DNA of 64,000 bases from Variovorax sp. TBS-050B (GCF_029893635.1 NZ_JARXYR010000002.1:3509001-3573000), one strand, 5' to 3'; shown: positions 1-9,187, counted from the stretch's first letter. Numbers and translations: made by a program. Notes: generated by a model not told the origin, from the sequence alone.

Positions 1-424
1 GCGCGAACCACTTCGGGTTGATGCCCGGAAACTGCACGTTGAGGTAGGCGCCGATGGCGAGCGCGATCGCCGGCGGCGCGAAGACGAACTCCACCAGCGT
101 GGCGAAGCCCGCGACGAAGCCGCCCGTGGGCCCGAAGGCGCGGCGCGCGTACGCGAACGGGCCGCCCGCATGCGGAATGGCGGTCGAAAGCTCGGTGAAG
201 CTGAAGATGAAGGTGGTGTACATCGTAGCCACCAGCACCGTGGCCACGAGGAAGCCGAGCGTGCCCGCCGTGTTCCAGCCGTAGCTCCAACCAAAGTACT
301 CACCGGAGATGACGAGGCCGACCGCGATGCCCCAGAGCTGGAGCGGGCCGAGAACCTTCTTGAGCTGGCCGGTGCCCGCGGGTGGCGCGGCGGACGCGGG
401 CGGTGCGGCTTCGATGGAATGCAT
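1..424 (-). CDS. Ethanolamine permease, N-terminal part (runs off window)
   Basis: Amino acid/polyamine/organocation (APC) transporter of the inner membrane, most like proton-linked ethanolamine permeases. Only about 141 N-terminal residues lie in the window; the gene continues beyond base 1. Read on the minus strand from the ATG at 424, it starts MHSIEAAPP and then shows the family signature GLVISGEYFGWSYGW in the first membrane segment, a second segment (TAGTLGFLVATVLVATMYTT) and the loop motif AIPHAGGPFAYARRAFGP. The match to the ethanolamine branch rests on the GEYFGWSYGW stretch, remembered from that family. No ethanolamine ammonia-lyase gene is visible on this side; its partners, if any, lie off the window. 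Confidence 0.85.
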   Translation of the reverse strand, partial: MHSIEAAPPASAAPPAGTGQLKKVLGPLQLWGIAVGLVISGEYFGWSYGWNTAGTLGFLVATVLVATMYTTFIFSFTELSTAIPHAGGPFAYARRAFGPTGGFVAGFATLVEFVFAPPAIALAIGAYLNVQFPGINPKWFA

Positions 425-527
425 GGGGCTTCCTCTCCGGACGGATGTTGACAGTGCGCCACCGTCAAAGCAAGGCCCGTTCCATCGCTCGCCATAATCG
501 TGGCTTTCCAATCACCCGAGGTGTCCA

Positions 528-953
528 GTGAAGTTTTCCTCTTCTTCGTCGCTCCTGTGTGCCGCGTTTGCATCGCTGTGCGCCGTGTCCGCCGCGTGGG
601 CGCAGTCCGCGCCCGTCACCACGCCGAGCGGCCTGGTCTACCAGTCGCTCAAGGAAGGCAGCGGCGCATCGCCCGCGGCCACCGACGTGGTCAAGGTGCA
701 CTACCGCGGCACCTTCCCCGACAGCGGCAAGGAATTCGACAGCTCCTACAGCCGCGGCGAACCCACCGAGTTCCCGCTCAACGGCGTGATCCCGTGCTGG
801 ACCGAGGGCGTGCAGAAGATGAAGCCGGGCGGCAAGGCCAAGCTGACCTGCCCACCGTCGATCGCCTACGGCTCGCGCGGCGCGGGCGGCGTGATCCCGC
901 CCAACGCGACGCTGAACTTCGAGGTCGAGCTGGTCTCGGTCAAGAAGCGCTGA
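528..953 (+). CDS. FKBP-type peptidyl-prolyl cis-trans isomerase, exported
   Basis: Catalyses proline cis-trans isomerisation during protein folding, probably in the periplasm. The 141-residue product has an N-terminal signal peptide (MKF, serine run, LLCAAFASLCAVSAAWA, cleavage after AWA-Q about residue 25) followed by one FKBP domain from about residue 45 to the end. Visible FKBP hallmarks are VKVHYRGTFPDSGKEFDSS, FPLNGVIPCWTEGVQKM, AYGSRGAGGVIPPNATL and the closing strand FEVELVSV. The start is a GTG at 528; it is chosen because it gives a complete signal peptide. It stands alone, convergent with the SDR gene that ends 17 bp downstream. Confidence 0.9.
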   Translation: MKFSSSSSLLCAAFASLCAVSAAWAQSAPVTTPSGLVYQSLKEGSGASPAATDVVKVHYRGTFPDSGKEFDSSYSRGEPTEFPLNGVIPCWTEGVQKMKPGGKAKLTCPPSIAYGSRGAGGVIPPNATLNFEVELVSVKKR

Positions 954-970
954 CGCGCCCGGCGCGCCCG

Positions 971-1726
971 CTAGATCTGGGCGCCGCCGCCGTCGACGAA
1001 GAGCTCGGTGCCGTTCACGAAGCTGCTGTCGTCGGAGGCCAGGAACAGCACGGCCTTGGCGATCTCGTCGGGCGTGCCGACGCGGCCGAGCGGAATGCCT
1101 TGGGCCTGCGCCTCGATGAAGCCCGCGATCTGCTCCGGGCTGAGGCCGAGCAGCTCGTAGGCCGGCGTGGGCACCACGCCGGGGCTGACCGCGTTGACGC
1201 GGATGCCGGCATCCTTCAGGTCCACCGCCCAGCTGCGCGCGAAGCTGCGCACCGCCGCCTTGCTGGCGCTGTAGACGCTGAAGGCCGGCGTGCCCTTGAT
1301 GCTGGTGATCGATGCATTGAGCACGATCGATGCGCCGCGCGGCATCAGCGGCAGCGCCTTCTGCACGGTGAATAGCAGCCCTCGCACGTTGGTGCCGAAG
1401 ATGCGGTCGAAATGCTCCTCGGTGATCTGCCCGAGCGGCAGCAGGCTGCCGCCGCCGGCATTCGCGAACAGCACGTCGAGGCGGCCTTTCTGTTCCTTGA
1501 TGGTCGCGTAGAGCCGGTCGAGGTCGGCCGGCCTGGACACGTCGCCGAGCACGCCGGTGACGTTGCGGCCGATGGTGTTCACGGCCGCATCGAGCTCGGC
1601 CTGGCGGCGGCCGGTGACGAACACGTGGGCGCCTTCGGCCACGAAGCGCTGCGCGGTGGCGAGGCCGATGCCGCTGGTGCCGCCGGTGACGAGGGCGATC
1701 TTGTCGGCGAGTTTGGGTTGGGACAT
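971..1726 (-). CDS. SDR-family NAD(P)-dependent oxidoreductase
   Basis: Classical short-chain dehydrogenase/reductase, 251 residues. The cofactor-binding motif TGGTSGIG is at residues 14-21, NAGG at 89-92, and the catalytic triad reads Ser139, Tyr152 and Lys156 (YSASK). The C-terminal region has the usual [22 protein letters not shown] and ends FVDGGGA. A longer open frame upstream exists, but the ATG at 1726 is preceded by GAAGGAAGAAGC, a good ribosome site, and gives the standard family length. It is divergent from a LysR gene at 1857, which probably controls it. Substrate unknown; such pairs are usually small detoxification or secondary-alcohol reductases. Confidence 0.9.
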   Translation of the reverse strand: MSQPKLADKIALVTGGTSGIGLATAQRFVAEGAHVFVTGRRQAELDAAVNTIGRNVTGVLGDVSRPADLDRLYATIKEQKGRLDVLFANAGGGSLLPLGQITEEHFDRIFGTNVRGLLFTVQKALPLMPRGASIVLNASITSIKGTPAFSVYSASKAAVRSFARSWAVDLKDAGIRVNAVSPGVVPTPAYELLGLSPEQIAGFIEAQAQGIPLGRVGTPDEIAKAVLFLASDDSSFVNGTELFVDGGGAQI

Positions 1727-1856
1727 GGTTGCTTCTTCCTTCCTTGGGTGGGCTGCGAGGCAGCGTTGACGATGGTCCGGAGTCTGGGCGCCGCCGCCGC
1801 ACGCACCAAGATGCCCCACGGCAGTTGTTTGTTTATGAATCACCAATAATCCGGCG

Positions 1857-2774
1857 ATGGACCAGATCGCCGCCATGCGGGTCTTCGCCCGCGTGGTCGA
1901 GGCCGGCACCTTCACCCGCGCAGCCGATTCGCTGCAGATGCCCAAGCCCACCGTGACCAAACTGGTGCAGCAGCTCGAGACGCACCTGCGCGTGAAGCTG
2001 CTGCAGCGCACGACGCGGCGCGTGACGGTCACGCCCGAGGGCGCGGCGTACTACGAGCGCACGGCCCGCGTGCTCGCGGAGCTCGAAGGCATCGAGTCGG
2101 ACCTCACGAGCGCGCAGGCCCAGCCGCGCGGGCGGCTGCGGGTGGACATCGGCTCCTCGTTCGCCAACACGATCCTGATTCCGCAATTGCCCGCCTTCCA
2201 TGCGCGCTATCCGGAGATCGCGCTCGAGATCGGCGTGAGCGACCGGCCGGTCAACCTGATCGGCGATGCGGTCGATTGCGTGGTGCGCGCCGGCGAGCTC
2301 ACCGACCAGTCGCTGGTGGCGCGCCGCATCGCGACCCTGAATTTCGTGACCTGCGCCACGCCCGCGTACTTCGAGCGCCACGGCATTCCGCGGACGCCGG
2401 CCGATCTCGGCGACGGCGGGCACCGCGTGGTGGGCTACTTCTCGTCGCTGAGCAACAGGCCGGTGCCGCTGCGCTACGCGCGCGGCGAGGAGCGCATCGA
2501 GGTCCACGGCCACGCCGTGGTGGGCGTGAACGAGAGCACCGCGCACCTCACGGCCCTGCTCACCGGCATGGGCGTGGCGCAGACCTTCGACGTGATGGCG
2601 GGGCCGCATCTCGCGAGCGGCGCGCTGGTGGAGGTGCTGCAGGACTGGGCGCCGCAGCCCTATCCGCTGCACGTGGTGTACCCCGCCAACCGGCACCTGA
2701 GCGCCAAGCTGCGGGTGTTCGTCGACTGGGCGGTGGAGCTGTTCGCTCCCTACAACCGGCGCGCGGCGCGCTGA
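1857..2774 (+). CDS. LysR-family transcriptional regulator
   Basis: 305-residue LysR regulator with N-terminal winged helix-turn-helix ([20 protein letters not shown], then [20 protein letters not shown]) and a substrate-binding domain from about residue 90 ([20 protein letters not shown]). It belongs to the large subgroup that controls a divergent oxidoreductase gene, here the SDR at 971-1726. The 130-bp shared intergenic region contains the only AT-rich patch (TTGTTTGTTTATGAATCACCAATAAT, just upstream of 1857), where operator and promoters are likely. The stop codon at 2772-2774 abuts the stop of the convergent opgD gene with no spacer and no visible terminator hairpin. Confidence 0.9.
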   Translation: MDQIAAMRVFARVVEAGTFTRAADSLQMPKPTVTKLVQQLETHLRVKLLQRTTRRVTVTPEGAAYYERTARVLAELEGIESDLTSAQAQPRGRLRVDIGSSFANTILIPQLPAFHARYPEIALEIGVSDRPVNLIGDAVDCVVRAGELTDQSLVARRIATLNFVTCATPAYFERHGIPRTPADLGDGGHRVVGYFSSLSNRPVPLRYARGEERIEVHGHAVVGVNESTAHLTALLTGMGVAQTFDVMAGPHLASGALVEVLQDWAPQPYPLHVVYPANRHLSAKLRVFVDWAVELFAPYNRRAAR

Positions 2775-4373
2775 TCAGCCCGGCTGCAGCTGGTAGAGCC
2801 AGGTCTCGGTCAGCGTCTTGTCGCCGATCTTCAGATAGAGCCGCATGTCGATCGGCTCGGTGCCTTCGGGCGTGAAGTCGAACTGCGCGCGCCAGTGCCC
2901 CGGCACGCCGTTGGGCACGGCCTCGGCGAAGACGTACGAGAATTTGCCGCGCGGCGCCGTGAGCACCAGTTCGGGCTTGACGCCGAAGGGCACCGTGGTC
3001 AGCGGCTGGCCGATGAACTCCACCATGAACTTGCGCACGCCCTGGGGCCGCGGCTGGCCCGGCTGTCCGCCGCGGCCGATGCGCGTGGCCACGCATTGCG
3101 CGAGCGGGGAGGGGAAGGGCTCCTGGTCGGTCCAGTGCAGCCGGTACTGCAGGCTGTAGCTCGTGCCCGCCTTGGCCTCGGCCTTGGGCACCCAGAAGGC
3201 GACGATGTTGTCGTGGATCTCGTCGTCGGTCGGGATCTCGATCAGCTGCACCGAACCCTCGCCCCAGTCGCCGATCGGTTCGATCCAGAGGCTCGGGCGC
3301 TTCTCGTAGTTGACGCCGTCCTGGTAGTGGTCGAAGGCGCGGTCGCGCTGCAGCAGGCCGAAGCCGCGCGGGCGCGTGTCGGCGAAGGCCGAGGCGCGCG
3401 TCTGCGTCGGGTTGTTGAGCGGGCGCCAGATGCGCTCGCCCGCACCGTTCCAGATCGCGAGGCCGTCGGAGTCGTGCACCTCGGGCCGCCAGTCGATGGC
3501 CGTCGGCTTGACGGTCTCCGAATACCAGTACATCGAGGTGAGCGGCACCAGGCCCAGGCGCGAAACGTCGCGGCGCAGGAAGAGGCGCGAGTCGATGTCC
3601 ATGATCACGGCCTTGCCGCGCTGCATCACGAACTTGAAGACGCCGGTGATGCTCGGCCCTTCGAGCAGCGCATAGACGGTCATCGAACTGGTGTTGTCGG
3701 CCGCCGGCGTCTCGAAGTAGAAGCGCGTGAAGTTCGGGAATTCCTCGGGCTTGTCGGGCACCGCCACGTCGAGCGCGATGCCGCGCGCGGAGAGGCCGTA
3801 CTGGTAGAGCTCGCCGATGGCGCGGAAGTACGAGGCGCCGAGGAAGGCCACCCAGTCGTTCTTCTGCCAGTCGAGCTTGGCCTGGTCGCCGAGCCGGCTT
3901 TCCTGCAGCCGGAAGCCCGCGAAGCCCGCGCCCGCGGGGAGCGCGCGCGCCGGGCTGTCGGCGGGCATCGAGAAGTACGAAGGGCTGTAGCGCACCTCGC
4001 GCGCGAAGACGTCGCCGCCGGCGTTCTCGAGCACGTGCATGCGCACCGGCGTCTGGAAGAAGCGGCCGAGGTGGAAGAAGGTGACGGGGAAGGCGCCCGG
4101 GCCGTCGCGGAAGAGGGCATTGGCGGGATCGAACCTGATCCTGCCGTGCGCGTCGTAGTCGATCTTCTCGAGCACCTCGGGCGCGAGCGGCTTGGGACCG
4201 GCATAGGGCTGGCCCGCGAGGCGCTTGGCCTGGGCCACCAGACCGTCGAAGGAGAAGGGCGATGGCTGGCTCAGTTGCAGGCCGTTCGCGGCCAGCGCCT
4301 CTTCGGGCAGTCCAAGGGCGGCGAGTGCGGCGGCGGCACCACCTGCGGCAAGGAAGGATCGGCGATCAAGCAT
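2775..4373 (-). CDS. opgD: Periplasmic glucan biosynthesis protein OpgD, Tat-exported
   Basis: 532-residue member of the OpgG/OpgD family, which shapes osmoregulated periplasmic glucans. The N-terminus MLDRRSFLAAGGAAAALAAL is a twin-arginine signal (RR at 4-5, hydrophobic core, cleavage near ALAANG), typical of OpgD rather than the Sec-exported OpgG. The mature part opens with FSFDGLVAQAKRLAGQPYAG and contains blocks known in the family such as YDAHGRIRFDPANALF, LTSMYWYSE and RPEVHDSDGLAIWNGAGERI. The start at 4373 was chosen over an upstream ATG at 4451 because it begins the Tat signal exactly. No opgG or opgH gene is adjacent. A nested hairpin (4458-4507) lies in the upstream region. Confidence 0.92.
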   Translation of the reverse strand: MLDRRSFLAAGGAAAALAALGLPEEALAANGLQLSQPSPFSFDGLVAQAKRLAGQPYAGPKPLAPEVLEKIDYDAHGRIRFDPANALFRDGPGAFPVTFFHLGRFFQTPVRMHVLENAGGDVFAREVRYSPSYFSMPADSPARALPAGAGFAGFRLQESRLGDQAKLDWQKNDWVAFLGASYFRAIGELYQYGLSARGIALDVAVPDKPEEFPNFTRFYFETPAADNTSSMTVYALLEGPSITGVFKFVMQRGKAVIMDIDSRLFLRRDVSRLGLVPLTSMYWYSETVKPTAIDWRPEVHDSDGLAIWNGAGERIWRPLNNPTQTRASAFADTRPRGFGLLQRDRAFDHYQDGVNYEKRPSLWIEPIGDWGEGSVQLIEIPTDDEIHDNIVAFWVPKAEAKAGTSYSLQYRLHWTDQEPFPSPLAQCVATRIGRGGQPGQPRPQGVRKFMVEFIGQPLTTVPFGVKPELVLTAPRGKFSYVFAEAVPNGVPGHWRAQFDFTPEGTEPIDMRLYLKIGDKTLTETWLYQLQPG

Positions 4374-4457
4374 GTAGGTTTTCTTGAAGGTTGCGGTCTG
4401 GGAGTGAGGAGGAAAACGAAAGCAGCGCACGGAAGCGGAAGCGGGGCGCAAGGCGCT

Positions 4458-4507
4458 GGCCGGGTCATCCTAATGCAGCACGTGGTGGTGCTGCGTCATG
4501 CCCGGCC
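4458..4507. promoter_or_regulatory. Nested inverted repeat upstream of opgD
   Basis: Outer arms GGCCGGG (4458-4464) and CCCGGCC (4501-4507) enclose a second perfect pair, GCAGCAC (4475-4481) and GTGCTGC (4488-4494), with a 6-nt loop. On the minus strand it lies in the probable opgD leader, 85 bp before the start codon. There is no T-run after it, so it is unlikely to be a plain intrinsic terminator for the methyltransferase gene upstream. Role unknown. Confidence 0.45.
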
Positions 4508-4614
4508 GAGCGCAGAGGCGTTGCGGCGAGCATGCCCTGCCTTGCACGGGCGCTGCGTCAGCCAACCTGCGGTTTTGCAGCCGGACAAGCGCCGATCCTG
4601 AAAAATTTGTAGGT

Positions 4615-5457
4615 TTATGTTTCGCGCGCATCCACCGCGCGCAGCGCATAGACCGCATAGAGCGGCACGCCGAACAGCAGCATCGCGAGCGGCGCGACCA
4701 CCGCATACGGCAGGCCGATGCCGTCGAGCACGCGGTGCGTGGATTCGAGCCGCAGCCGCGGATGGGCCTGCGCGAGCTCGGCCGGCCGGCGCACGCCCCA
4801 GAGGAATTCCGCACCCGTGGCGCGCACCGACGGATGCCTGGCCGCATGCCCGACCGCGAGCCAGCAGATGGCGTCGAAAGCCAGCACCGAGCCCGCGGGC
4901 GCGCGCTCTCCGAAGGTCTTGAGCACCGCGCGCACCCGGTCGGGCGCGAGGTACATGAGCACGCCTTCGGTGAACAGAAAGACCGGCGATGCGCGGCGCC
5001 GGCGCGGCAGCGCGAGCTGCTCCCACCAGTCGGCGGCCGTCAGGTCGAGCGCGCGCTCGTCGTGGCGGGGGTCGATGTCGGGGATGAGTTCGCGCCGCAG
5101 GTCGAGCACTTCGGGCAGGTCGGCGTCGGTGAGCCGCGCCCTGCCGTCGTCGAGCCACTGGAAGTAGTGGCTCAGGCCGCAGCCCATGTTGACCACGCGA
5201 CCGCCCGGATGCTGCTGCAGGAATTCCTGCGCGAGGCTGCGAAAGCGCCGCGTGCGATTGAGGATGCCGTAGATCGTCGACCGGTCCTCGGGCAGCGCAT
5301 CGCCGTCGTCGCGGATCCTTTCGAGGATCGAGGCGGCGTAGGCGTCGCGCACGGCGAGCTGCGGAAACAGCGCATCGCCGCTTGCGCGCGCGGCCAGCGG
5401 AATGCGCAAGGTGGAGGGCACCGCCGAAAGGTGCCGCGCGGCCTTGCAGGAAGTCAT
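4615..5457 (-). CDS. Class I SAM-dependent methyltransferase, LCM/TcmP-like
   Basis: 280-residue putative O-methyltransferase of the leucine-carboxyl-methyltransferase/TcmP type. Visible family features are the cofactor loop VVNMGCGLSHYFQWLDD at about residues 87-103, the acidic strand LTDADLPEVLDLRRELI, and the post-I motif PVFLFTEGVLMYL. A hydrophobic stretch close to the C-terminus (VVAPLAMLLFGVPLYAVYAL) could be a membrane anchor. The open frame extends 18 codons upstream, but the ATG at 5457 is favoured because the upstream residues are low-complexity. Substrate not predictable. It is monocistronic, between opgD and mmsA1, all on the minus strand. Confidence 0.8.
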   Translation of the reverse strand: MTSCKAARHLSAVPSTLRIPLAARASGDALFPQLAVRDAYAASILERIRDDGDALPEDRSTIYGILNRTRRFRSLAQEFLQQHPGGRVVNMGCGLSHYFQWLDDGRARLTDADLPEVLDLRRELIPDIDPRHDERALDLTAADWWEQLALPRRRRASPVFLFTEGVLMYLAPDRVRAVLKTFGERAPAGSVLAFDAICWLAVGHAARHPSVRATGAEFLWGVRRPAELAQAHPRLRLESTHRVLDGIGLPYAVVAPLAMLLFGVPLYAVYALRAVDARET

Positions 5458-5557
5458 GGACGGTCGAACAGGGCCATGCACAAGTCTGGGCGCTGCCGCC
5501 GCGGGCGGCAAGTCAGACTTTGGTGTGCGCCGTCCGGCCGGGAACGGGTCCTGCTTC

Positions 5558-7084
5558 TTACTTGGCGGTCGGCATCACGAACTCGGCGCCCTTGGGCGTG
5601 CTCTCGGGCCAGCGCTGCATGATCGACTTCTGCTTGGTGTAGAAGCGCACGCCTTCCTCGCCGTAGGCATGCATGTCGCCGAAGAGCGAACGCTTCCAGC
5701 CGCCGAAGCCGTGCCAGGCCATCGGCACCGGGATCGGCACGTTGATGCCGACCATGCCCACCTGGATGCGGCGGCTGAACTCGCGCGCCACGTTGCCGTC
5801 GCGCGTGAAGCAGCTCACGCCGTTGCCGAACTCGTGGTCGTTGACCAGGTCCACCGCCTCGCCGAAGCTCGCCACGCGCACGCAGGAGAGCACCGGGCCG
5901 AAGATCTCTTCCTTGTAGATGCGCATCTCGGGCGTGACGTGGTCGAACAGCGTGCCGCCCATCCAGAAGCCGTCGCCGCAGCCTTCGCCGGCGCTGCCGG
6001 CGTCGAAGTTGCGGCCATCGACCAGCAGCTTCGCGCCTTCCTTCTCGCCCAGCGCGATGTAGCCCGTGATGCGCTCGTGCGCGGCGCGGGTGACGATCGG
6101 GCCCATCTCGGCCGCGAGGTTCTCGCCGTCGAGCACCTTGAGCGTCTTCGTGCGCTCGATCAGCTTGGGGATGATCTTGTCGGCCACGTCGCCCACGAGC
6201 ACGGCCACGCTGATCGCCATGCAGCGCTCGCCGGCCGAGCCGTAGCCCGCGCCGATCAGCGCGTCGACGGTCTGGTCGATGTCGGCGTCGGGCATCACCA
6301 CCATGTGGTTCTTCGCGCCGCCGAGCGCCTGCACGCGCTTGCCGTGGCGGGCGCCGGTCTCGTAGATGTAGTTGGCGATCGGCGTCGATCCGACGAAGCT
6401 CACGGCCTTGACGTCCGGGTGCTCGAGCAGCGCATCGACCGCGACCTTGTCGCCCTGCACCACGTTGAACACGCCGTCGGGCAGGCCCGCCTCCTTCAGC
6501 AGCTCGGCGATGCGCAGCGAGGGCGTCGGATCGGTCGGGCTGGGCTTGAGCACGAAGGTGTTGCCCGCGGCGATGGCGACCGGGAACATCCACATCGGCA
6601 CCATCACCGGGAAGTTGAAGGGCGTGATGCCCGCGACCACGCCGAGCGGCTGGCGCAGCGTCCAGTTGTCGATGCCGGTCGAGACCTGGTCGGTGAAGTC
6701 GCCCTTGAGCAGCTGCGGGATGCCGCAGGCGAACTCGACGATGTCGATGCCGCGCGAGACCTCGCCCTGCGCGTCGGTGAACACCTTGCCGTGCTCGGCC
6801 GTGATCATGTGCGCGAGCTCGTCCTTGTGCTGGTTCAGCAGTTCGAGGAACTTGAACATCACGCGCGCGCGGCGCAGCGGCGGCGTGTCGGCCCACTTGG
6901 GAAACGCGGCCTGCGCCGCGGCCACGGCCGCGTCGACGTCGGCCGCGGCGGCCAGCGCCACCTGGCCCGTGACCTTGCCGGAGGCCGGGTTGGTGACGTC
7001 CTGCGTGCGGCCGGAGCCGCCTGCGGCATGCTGGCCGCCGATGAAGTGGGCAATCTGCGCGGGCTTCGTGGAAGCGTTGGTCAT
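5558..7084 (-). CDS. mmsA: CoA-acylating methylmalonate-semialdehyde dehydrogenase (copy 1)
   Basis: 508-residue aldehyde dehydrogenase converting (methyl)malonate semialdehyde plus CoA and NAD to propionyl-CoA or acetyl-CoA. The catalytic Cys288 sits in [10 protein letters not shown], Asn157 in ITPFNFP, and the MmsA-specific motifs [20 protein letters not shown] and [20 protein letters not shown] are present, along with the C-terminal [11 protein letters not shown] block. It is a paralogue of the mmsA at 16441 but is not in a valine operon; it stands opposite a LysR gene with a strong palindrome between them (7163-7182). A role with malonate semialdehyde, beta-alanine or inositol catabolism is as likely as valine. 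No partner enzyme is adjacent. Confidence 0.93.
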   Translation of the reverse strand: MTNASTKPAQIAHFIGGQHAAGGSGRTQDVTNPASGKVTGQVALAAAADVDAAVAAAQAAFPKWADTPPLRRARVMFKFLELLNQHKDELAHMITAEHGKVFTDAQGEVSRGIDIVEFACGIPQLLKGDFTDQVSTGIDNWTLRQPLGVVAGITPFNFPVMVPMWMFPVAIAAGNTFVLKPSPTDPTPSLRIAELLKEAGLPDGVFNVVQGDKVAVDALLEHPDVKAVSFVGSTPIANYIYETGARHGKRVQALGGAKNHMVVMPDADIDQTVDALIGAGYGSAGERCMAISVAVLVGDVADKIIPKLIERTKTLKVLDGENLAAEMGPIVTRAAHERITGYIALGEKEGAKLLVDGRNFDAGSAGEGCGDGFWMGGTLFDHVTPEMRIYKEEIFGPVLSCVRVASFGEAVDLVNDHEFGNGVSCFTRDGNVAREFSRRIQVGMVGINVPIPVPMAWHGFGGWKRSLFGDMHAYGEEGVRFYTKQKSIMQRWPESTPKGAEFVMPTAK

Positions 7085-7162
7085 GGTTGTCGCCGATGGA
7101 GGTGTGATCCGTCCAGTCTAGGAAAGCGCCGCCCGCCTGCCTAGGCGCCAGGAATGAACTGT

Positions 7163-7182
7163 TTGTTCGCCATGGTGAACAA
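7163..7182. promoter_or_regulatory. Probable LysR operator between mmsA1 and its regulator
   Basis: Twenty-base near-perfect palindrome: TTGTTC (7163-7168) and GAACAA (7177-7182) flank GCCATGGT, itself almost symmetric; only one base pair of ten breaks the dyad. It contains a T-N11-A type LysR box. It lies within the 105-bp divergent region and inside the codons that an alternative upstream start (7154) of the LysR gene would use, so it argues for the start at 7190. Confidence 0.7.
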
Positions 7183-7189
7183 TGGGGCC

Positions 7190-8134
7190 ATGGATCAGCA
7201 AAAAGCCGAATCGCTCTGGACCCACCTGCACTGGCTCATCGTGCTCGGCCAGCAGGGCAGCTACACCGCCGCCGCCGCGCGCCTGGGCGTGAGCAAGGCG
7301 GCCATGAGCCAGCGCATCGCCGAGCTCGAGCGCGCGGCCGGCGTGCCGCTGGTGCGCCGCACCACGCGCAGCATGCGGCTCACCGAGGCCGGGCAGCAGC
7401 TCGTCGACCAGACGCGCGAGCCCTTCGAGCAGATCGCGCACAGCTTTCTCAAGGCACAGGACCATGCGGGCGAGCCGCGCGGGCTGGTGCGCGTGACGGC
7501 GCCGGTGGCGCTCGGCCGGCAGCAGCTGCTGCCGCGCCTGGCCGACTTCCTGCTCGCGCATCCGGCGATCCGCGTCGAGATGGAGCTCTCGGACCGGCTC
7601 AGCTCGCTCGCGACCGAGGGCTTCGACCTCGCGGTGCGGCATGCGGCCTCGCCGCCCGACACCCACGTGGCCTGGCGGCTGTGCGACACGCGCTCGGTGC
7701 TGGTGGCGAGCCGCGCCTACCTGCGCCGCCGCGGCACGCCGCAGCAGCCCGCGATGCTGGCCGAGCACGACTGCCTGCACTATCCGCGCGGGCAGGAGAC
7801 CAACGTCTGGTCCTTCGAGCGACGCGGCGGCCGCGCGCGCCAGGCCGAGCGCGTGACGGTGCCGATCGCCGGTCCCCTGGCCGCGAACAACAGCGAGGCA
7901 CTGCGCGATGCCGCCCAGGCGGGGCTGGGCATTGCGCTGCTGCCCGACTTCAGCGCGCAGTCGGGCCTGCAGGCCGGCAAGCTGGTCGAGGTGCTGCCCG
8001 ACTGGCAGCCCACCGGCGCCTTCGCCGACCAGATCTACGCGATTCGGCCGTACTCGCTGCACATTCCGCGCGCGGTCGACCTGTTCGTGCGCCACCTGCG
8101 GGAGACGCTCAAGGCGGGCTTTCCGCTGGCCTGA
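7190..8134 (+). CDS. LysR-family regulator, divergent from mmsA1
   Basis: 314-residue LysR regulator if read from ATG 7190 (MDQQKAESLWTHLHWL). Helix-turn-helix: GSYTAAAARLGVSKAAMSQR, followed by IAELERAAGVPLVRRTTRS; effector domain from RGLVRVTAPVALGRQQLLPR onward, with the LAANNSEALRDAAQAGLGIA motif of this class. An ATG at 7154 would add 12 residues, but those codons coincide with the palindromic operator at 7163-7182. Divergence from mmsA1 implies control of that gene and autoregulation through the shared site; the inducer is unknown. Confidence 0.9.
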   Translation: MDQQKAESLWTHLHWLIVLGQQGSYTAAAARLGVSKAAMSQRIAELERAAGVPLVRRTTRSMRLTEAGQQLVDQTREPFEQIAHSFLKAQDHAGEPRGLVRVTAPVALGRQQLLPRLADFLLAHPAIRVEMELSDRLSSLATEGFDLAVRHAASPPDTHVAWRLCDTRSVLVASRAYLRRRGTPQQPAMLAEHDCLHYPRGQETNVWSFERRGGRARQAERVTVPIAGPLAANNSEALRDAAQAGLGIALLPDFSAQSGLQAGKLVEVLPDWQPTGAFADQIYAIRPYSLHIPRAVDLFVRHLRETLKAGFPLA

Positions 8135-8149
8135 GGCGCCGCCGGGCCC

Positions 8150-9067
8150 TCAGTTCGAGGAGGCGAGCAGTTGCTGCACCAGCAGCTGCGCGGCCGGCGA
8201 GAGCGTCTCGCCGGTCCTGGTGGCCATCAGCAGGCGGCGCACGGCCCAGGCGTCCTGCAGCCGTACCACCTTGAGCCCGAGCGCGCTCACCTGTGCCTTG
8301 CAGGCCGCCAGCGGCACCACGCCGATGCCCAGGTTGGCCGCGATCATGTGGCACATGGCGTCGAAGCTGCGCACCTGCACGCGCAGCCGCATCGGAATGC
8401 CGGCCTGCTCAGCCGCGCGCGAGGTGAGCTCGAGCAGCGAGCTGCTGCGGTTGAGCCCCACGAACTCGTGCGCGAGGCAGGTCTTGAAATCGGTACGCCG
8501 GGTGCGCGCGAGCGGATGCTGGCGCGCGCACAGCACCACGAGTTCATCGGTCTGGAACGGCGCCACGTCGAGCCCGTAGGCGGGCGTGTTCTCGGCGAAC
8601 ACGCCCACGTCCGCCAGCCCGTCGACCAGCGCACGCACGATGTCGCCGCTGAGCTGCTCTTCCACTTCGACCCGGATGTCCGGGTGCCGGCCGAGGAACG
8701 CGGCCAGCGTGGCCGGCAGGAACTCGGTCAGCGCCGACATGTTGGCCCAGAGCCGCACATGGCCGCGCACGCCGCTCGAATAGTCGCCGAGCTCGCTGCT
8801 GAACTGCTCGAAGCCCTGGAACAGCCGCATCGCATGCTGCATCGCCACGTGCCCGGCCGGCGTGAGCGCGATCCCCTGCGAACTGCGCTCGAGCAGCTTC
8901 GAGCCGGTGGCGGCCTCGAAATCGGACAGGCGGCGGCTCGCCGCCGAGAGCGCGAGGTGGCAGGCCTCGGCGCCCTTGGTGATGCTGCCCGACTGGGCCA
9001 CGGCGCAGAACAGGCGCAGGGTGACGAAGTCGACGCGGGCGGGGTTGATGGGATGCGGGCGCGGCAT
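8150..9067 (-). CDS. LysR-family regulator, divergent from CaiB/HMG-lyase operon
   Basis: 305-residue LysR regulator with helix-turn-helix around residues 20-60 (LFCAVAQSGSITKGAEACHL then ALSAASRRLSDFE) and an effector domain from GHVRLWANMSALTEFLPATL. The start at 9067 (MPRPHPINPARVDFVTLRLF) fits the usual N-terminal length. It ends 15 bp after the stop of the convergent LysR gene. It faces the operon starting at 9188; two palindromes (9085-9103 and 9105-9120) in the 120-bp gap are probable binding sites, so this is most likely the operon's activator. Confidence 0.9.
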   Translation of the reverse strand: MPRPHPINPARVDFVTLRLFCAVAQSGSITKGAEACHLALSAASRRLSDFEAATGSKLLERSSQGIALTPAGHVAMQHAMRLFQGFEQFSSELGDYSSGVRGHVRLWANMSALTEFLPATLAAFLGRHPDIRVEVEEQLSGDIVRALVDGLADVGVFAENTPAYGLDVAPFQTDELVVLCARQHPLARTRRTDFKTCLAHEFVGLNRSSSLLELTSRAAEQAGIPMRLRVQVRSFDAMCHMIAANLGIGVVPLAACKAQVSALGLKVVRLQDAWAVRRLLMATRTGETLSPAAQLLVQQLLASSN

Positions 9068-9084
9068 GGCGCCATTCTAGGAAG

Positions 9085-9103
9085 CCTTCGCATTCTGCGA
9101 AGG
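9085..9103. promoter_or_regulatory. Probable LysR recognition site (palindrome 1)
   Basis: Perfect dyad CCTTCGCA (9085-9092), spacer TTC, TGCGAAGG (9096-9103). T9088 and A9100 are separated by 11 bases, matching the T-N11-A core of LysR recognition sites. It is 18 bp from the regulator's start codon and about 85 bp from the CaiB start, as expected for the high-affinity site. Confidence 0.7.
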
Positions 9104-9104
9104 G

Positions 9105-9120
9105 GCTCTGCGATCAGAGC
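9105..9120. promoter_or_regulatory. Second palindrome, possible LysR activation site
   Basis: Perfect dyad GCTCTG (9105-9110), spacer CGAT, CAGAGC (9115-9120), centred 18.5 bp from palindrome 1 on the side of the operon promoter. Its sequence differs from palindrome 1, so it may be the lower-affinity activation site or bind another protein. Confidence 0.5.
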
Positions 9121-9187
9121 AATTCCGCTGCGCGCCGTCCGTTCCTAAAGTGCGGGCAACACCCCTACGAAAGCAGAGACACGACCT

